This document shows positions 45,350 through 48,972 of a DNA stretch of 48,972 nucleotides, in pieces. Under the pieces are notes generated by a model that saw nothing but the letters and a program-made list of their open reading frames with translations, did not search any database and was not told where the DNA came from. The stretch's first letter is position 1. Each line of letters opens with the position of its first letter. The position numbers and the translations under genes were made by a program. The stretch lies in NCBI GenBank assembly GCA_015680685.1, contig MNCI01001033.1, positions 112,670 through 161,641 of the forward strand, read 5' to 3'. The stretch is from Gnetum montanum. Lineage: Eukaryota; Streptophyta; Gnetopsida; Gnetales; Gnetaceae.

Positions 45350-46530
45350 TGTTGAGTTAGTTGGCTTAGGCTCATGAAAAGGTTTTATTTATTGAATGTT
45401 AACTAATTGTTTCTTATTTGGGCTATTAAGTTTGTAGATGATCATGGCCCTAGATGGAAAAGTCTCATCAATGATGTAAGGTCCTTCCTACAATGTTTGA
45501 AATTTGGTTAATTGGGGTACATGTGCAAGATTCCAATAGAGAACCTTATCTCCTGGTTGAAACTTAACTTTTCTTATTTTGAGGTCATGACATTTCTTGT
45601 TGAATTCCTTATGCATATCATTGGATAACAGGGCCATTAACTGATTTTTTTTCTAGCAAGTTGAGATTTATTAACCATTCTTTCTATGCTAGACTTAGAT
45701 TTAGGTCAAGATCACAGGCTGTAGAGAGTGTACAGAGCTCGGATTGGATGTGCAATGTTGGTAGTTTTTCATACATAAGCTCATAGGGAGAATAACCTAT
45801 GGTAAGCTTCCATGTGAAGTGATAGGTCCAAAAAGCATCATTTAATTTAGTGCTCTAGTCCCCTTGGTATTTTCTAATAGTACGCATTAAAATTTTTGTA
45901 ATCTCCTAATTAGTGACCTCAACTTGACCATTGGCTTGGAGGTGATATGGAGTTATGAGTTTATGCTCCCAAGCATTGCATCAGTTTCTAGAAAGTGGCA
46001 CCTATAAAATGAGTTTCATTATTAGAAATTAATGCACGAGGTACACCAAATCTGTTTATGATGTTTTTTGTACAAACTGAGCAGCAATGATGGATTTACA
46101 GTCAGTGATGATTGCTACCTCTGCCCACTTGGTACAATAGTCAACTGTAACTATTATATATGTCTTTCCACTTGATAAATGTGTGATGGGACCCATAAAG
46201 TTAATGCCCCAAATATTGAATTACTCAAGAGGTTGTATTCATTATTGTGGTTCCTCCGTTTGAGCTGTCATTCCACCATCCCTCTGGAAATGATCACAAG
46301 CACAGATGAATTGATGTGCATGCTTAAAGATTGTTGGCCAATAATACCCTACCATGACAATTTTTATGGCTGTATGTCTCCTAGCATAGTGGCCCCCACA
46401 AGGACCTTTGTGAGCATCTTGGAGAACACGTAGTTGATCCATATCAAGAACACACCAACGTACTAGGCCATTAGAATAGACTTTGTAAAGGTTTCCATTA
46501 ATCCCCATAAAATGCTTGACCTAGTGAAGA
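45350..46530 (-). pseudogene. pol: H3 pol: integrase
   Basis: The zinc-binding region is clear at about 46430-46300 (LQDAHKGPCGGHYARRHT ... CACDHFQRDGG). The core begins NIWGINFMGPITHL (about 46215-46180), where the first catalytic D of GIDFMGP reads N. The second aspartate region reads SNNETHF instead of SDNGTHF. The glutamate is kept in NGQVEVTN (about 45925). The C-terminal module has EGPYIIDE (about 45470). D-to-N changes imply inactivity. Many stops are present, though one frame dominates. Confidence 0.75.
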
Positions 46531-46699
46531 AACTATTATTTCTTTCTAGTGTTTAGCCCTTGTGGCAGTTCTTGCTTGAGTAGATAAGTGATGATGGTGT
46601 CATACCATTTTGGTTAATTGGACATTTTTGTATTAATAGCCCCTACAAGGAGAGATTCATCAACGAATTGGTTAGATAAAGGGCTCTCTTTCTCCATGT

Positions 46700-47130
46700 C
46701 ATCTCATCTTAGTCATGATAAGTGATCTGTGACCACATTCTCCACACCTTTACGATCTACCATCATGAGATCAAATTCCTGCAAAATCACAAGCCACTGT
46801 ATGACCTGGGGGCTCACTGTTCATTTTTTTATTAGAAATTAGATGGCACTATGATCTATGTGCACAAGAACTTTGTAACCAAGCACATAGTTCCTAAAAT
46901 TCTATAAGGAAAAGACCATTTCCATCAACACATTTTCTGTGGTGGTGTAGTTTAGTTGTGCATCTACCATGCTTTGGCTTGTGTAATAAATGTAATATGG
47001 ATGTTTTTGATCATCCATCTATGTAAGCACTACCCCCAAAGCATAATTTGATGCATCAATCATCACATGAAATGGTCTAGACCAATCTTGTTCTTGAAGA
47101 ATGGGGGTTTTAACAAGATTTTGTTTCAAT
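46700..47130 (-). pseudogene. pol: H3 pol: RNase H
   Basis: The minus strand reads RPFHVMIDASNYALGVVL (about 47080-47030), with the catalytic D in IDAS, then TENVLMEMVFSL with the E, and HIDHSAI with the next D. This is a single, ordinary gypsy RNase H, in contrast to E2. Confidence 0.72.
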
Positions 47131-47990
47131 TGTCGAAATGCTACTTCACATGTAGGGGTCCAGATGAACAATGCATCCTTATTTGTTAATTTTACCAATG
47201 GCTTGGTGATTTTAGAAAAATTCTCAATAAAACATTAGCAGTAGCTAGTATGACCAAGGAATGATCACACTTCTTTGACTATTTTAGGTTGGCAGGTTAT
47301 TTCTTGGATGAATCTTATTTTTTCAAGGTCCACCTTGATTCCTGCTTTTGAAATGTGATGCCCCAAGACTATGCCTTCCTAGACCATAAGATGGCTCTTT
47401 TTCCAATTGAGCCAAAGGTTTGTTTCAACACATCTCTTCAACACCTGCTCAAAATAGTCTAGGGCTTACTCGAATGTAGGTTTGTAGGTAGAAAAATCAT
47501 CTGTAAAGACTTCTACCCCACTACCGATCTATTGTTGGAAAATGTTGAGAACTAATCATTGAAATGTGGCTGGGGCATTGCATAGACCAAATGGAATTTT
47601 TAGGTAAGAAAAAGTCCCCTAAGGACTTGTGAAAGTTATCTTTGTCTGGTCTTCTAGTGCAATCTAGATTTGGTTATAGCCACTATAACCATCTAAAAAG
47701 TTGTAATAGCAATGCCCAGAAATGGTGTCTAGCACTCGGTTGACAAAAGGCAATGGAAAATGATCCTTGAAAGTTGCCATGTTGAGTAGCCAAAAATCAA
47801 TACACATCTGTCATCTTCCTTCCTTCTTAGTTATGATCACAAGTGGACTTACCCACCCACTATCTATGATAGGGTAGATGAATCCCACTTTGAGGAGTTA
47901 TTCAATCTACTCTTTGATAATTTACTTTAATTTTTGATTCAAATGCCACTGCAACTATCGTTTCGACTTGATAGTGGGGTTAGTGTATAT
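47131..47990 (-). pseudogene. pol: H3 pol: reverse transcriptase
   Basis: Blocks in order on the minus strand: MCIDFWLLNMATFKDHFPLP (about 47815-47755), FLDGYSGYNQI (47700-47668), PFGLCNAPATFQ and VEVFTDDFS (about 47520-47495), the position of the YxDD catalytic pair. TDDF/MDDF wording is typical of Athila and chromovirus-like RT. Stops appear where CAA, CAG or TGG codons would be expected. Confidence 0.78.
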
Positions 47991-48473
47991 TCAGTGTTGG
48001 CATATTCTTGGATCTATCCTAGTGAATTCAAAATATGACCAGGTGAAGGTTGTTGACCATTTTTCCACAACTTTTATTAACTTTTTCTTCTATTTTGTAG
48101 CAATCTTGGGATTATTAATAATCGACCTTCCATTTTTCAAGAATACATCCTCCATTCTAATCGGTAGTATCTTCAATTTAAGGGACTCTTGTATAAAATT
48201 GTCAAGAATTTCCATCTCATCCCAATTGACATCATCATTTTCTCCTTCAGAGAGTTGGTGATGAACTTGCTCGAGTACATCCATACTTTCAACATATTCA
48301 TACGTTAGGCCCTCAATAGGTTCCATGCATAATGTACTACTACTAGAATGAGCTGTTAGCCACTAGGTACCTTCTTGATTTATAGCTTCTGTGTACAAAC
48401 ATCTCTAAATATCAGCTTTTGGTGCACACTGCTTGCATGTAGAGATAGATGTTTGCTTTATTAACCATAACTT

Positions 48474-48968
48474 CTACATACAATGACACCTTGAATCACT
48501 ATACGTGATACATGAAACTATCTTCCTCTCAATCTTTCCAAATTCATTTTCTTTTGATATATCCAAGGAAAGATCTCTAATGCCCATTTTGGCATCAACA
48601 GTACTTAACCATTGCCTTCCCATAATAATTGGAAAGTCCCCCTTGTAGTTATCCACTTTGATTACTAGGAAATCAACAGGATATGACCACCCACAAATAG
48701 TGGTGACGATTTCCTCAACTAGTCCCAATGGAATAGTGATAGACTGATCTGCCAGTTCTAGCTGGATGTTGCTCTTCTTCAATGAAAGAAGGTTCCACAT
48801 TGTGTACATCTCATGTGAGATCAAATTAACACCGAAACCAAAGTCAAGAAGAGCTTTACAAGGCTCATTCCTAGCAATTTTCAAGTAAACTAGGAGACTC
48901 CCAGAATTAGCTAATTTTTTGGGCAAGTTACCAACTTGAATCCAATCAAATACAACATGTGTTAGCAT
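48474..48968 (-). pseudogene. pol: H3 aspartic protease
   Basis: An open frame of 164 codons. The active site reads CKALLDFGFGVNLIS (about 48870-48825), with D followed by F-G where Athila-type proteases have D-L-G-A-S. Further blocks are SITIPLG and FPIIMGRQWLSTVDAK (about 48640-48590). It closely matches H1 15773-16330. It is likely continuous with gag beyond the right edge. Confidence 0.78.
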
Positions 48969-48972
48969 TATA

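Larger units (their letters stand above)
42427..48972 (-). mobile_element. H3: Athila-like element with pol, runs off the right edge
   Basis: Minus-strand order: protease (48968-48474), RT (about 47960-47400), RNase H (about 47090-46700), integrase (about 46530-45350), about 2 kb untranslated, purine tract, and 3' LTR (43257-42427). Gag and the 5' LTR lie beyond the window. LTR ends match H1 and H2, and the protease matches H1. No extra ORF is seen between integrase and LTR. Confidence 0.8.

Noticed and set aside
1-48972. tRNA, rRNA or other structural RNA genes
   Set aside because: I looked for the conserved tRNA arm motifs and rRNA words and saw none.

Overview
The window is intergenic, repeat-dominated nuclear DNA of a plant, most likely a seed plant with a large genome. 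It is AT-rich outside the two main elements, and I see no intact host gene. Nearly all of it is nested LTR retrotransposons of the Ty3/Gypsy superfamily, in two groups. Group one resembles the Tat/Ogre lineage: LTRs of about 1.45-1.67 kb that start TGAAACA and end ACA, a shared primer-binding site (TGGCACTAGAAGGAGGGCC in E2), a tandem-repeat zone before the 3' LTR, and in E2 a second RNase H domain. It has two members, E1 (2455-11782, minus strand, perfect target duplication TATGC) and E2 (25161-41979, plus strand). Group two is Athila-like: LTRs of about 0.83-0.92 kb running from TGATGA to CATCA, a protease with an Athila-type DLG motif, and in two copies an extra coding region. It has H1 (602-18586, minus, interrupted by E1), P (18587-21970, plus, truncated), H2 (21971-42426, minus, interrupted by E2) and H3 (42427 to the right edge, minus).

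Layout from the left: unassigned flank (1-601); H1 3' LTR and the end of its extra ORF; E1 inserted in that ORF; the rest of H1 (extra ORF, non-coding stretch, protease, gag); P, with a partial LTR and gag on the plus strand; H2 LTR and extra ORF; E2 inserted in that ORF; a last piece of H2; then the H3 LTR, its long untranslated region and its integrase, RNase H, reverse transcriptase and protease. All coding regions carry stops and frameshifts, so everything is read as decayed copies.

The most interesting object is E2. Its gag-protease frame and its RT-RNase H-integrase frame are separated by 5136 bases bounded by GTAAGT at 30543 and TTTTGCAG ending at 35678. Removing this stretch joins the two frames in phase, as in the known protease-RT intron of Ogre elements. 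Inside that intron, on the opposite strand, lies a gene of its own (35287 to 31152). I can trace eight exons and seven GT-AG introns of 71-269 bases, and all seven junctions are phase-compatible. The predicted product is about 1100 residues. It has a basic N-terminus, a segment resembling FCP1/NIF-type HAD phosphatases, a transposon-associated domain, a coiled coil and an acidic tail. H1 and H2 carry an extra ORF of partly similar design (domain plus coiled coil), but in the sense orientation.

E1 looks like a non-autonomous relative of E2. It keeps LTRs, primer site, gag, protease, a remnant of the intron-start repeats and the 3' tandem repeats, but has lost the antisense gene and all of RT-RNase H-integrase. 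H1 likewise has gag, protease and the extra ORF but no visible polymerase, whereas H3 has the polymerase but no visible extra ORF.
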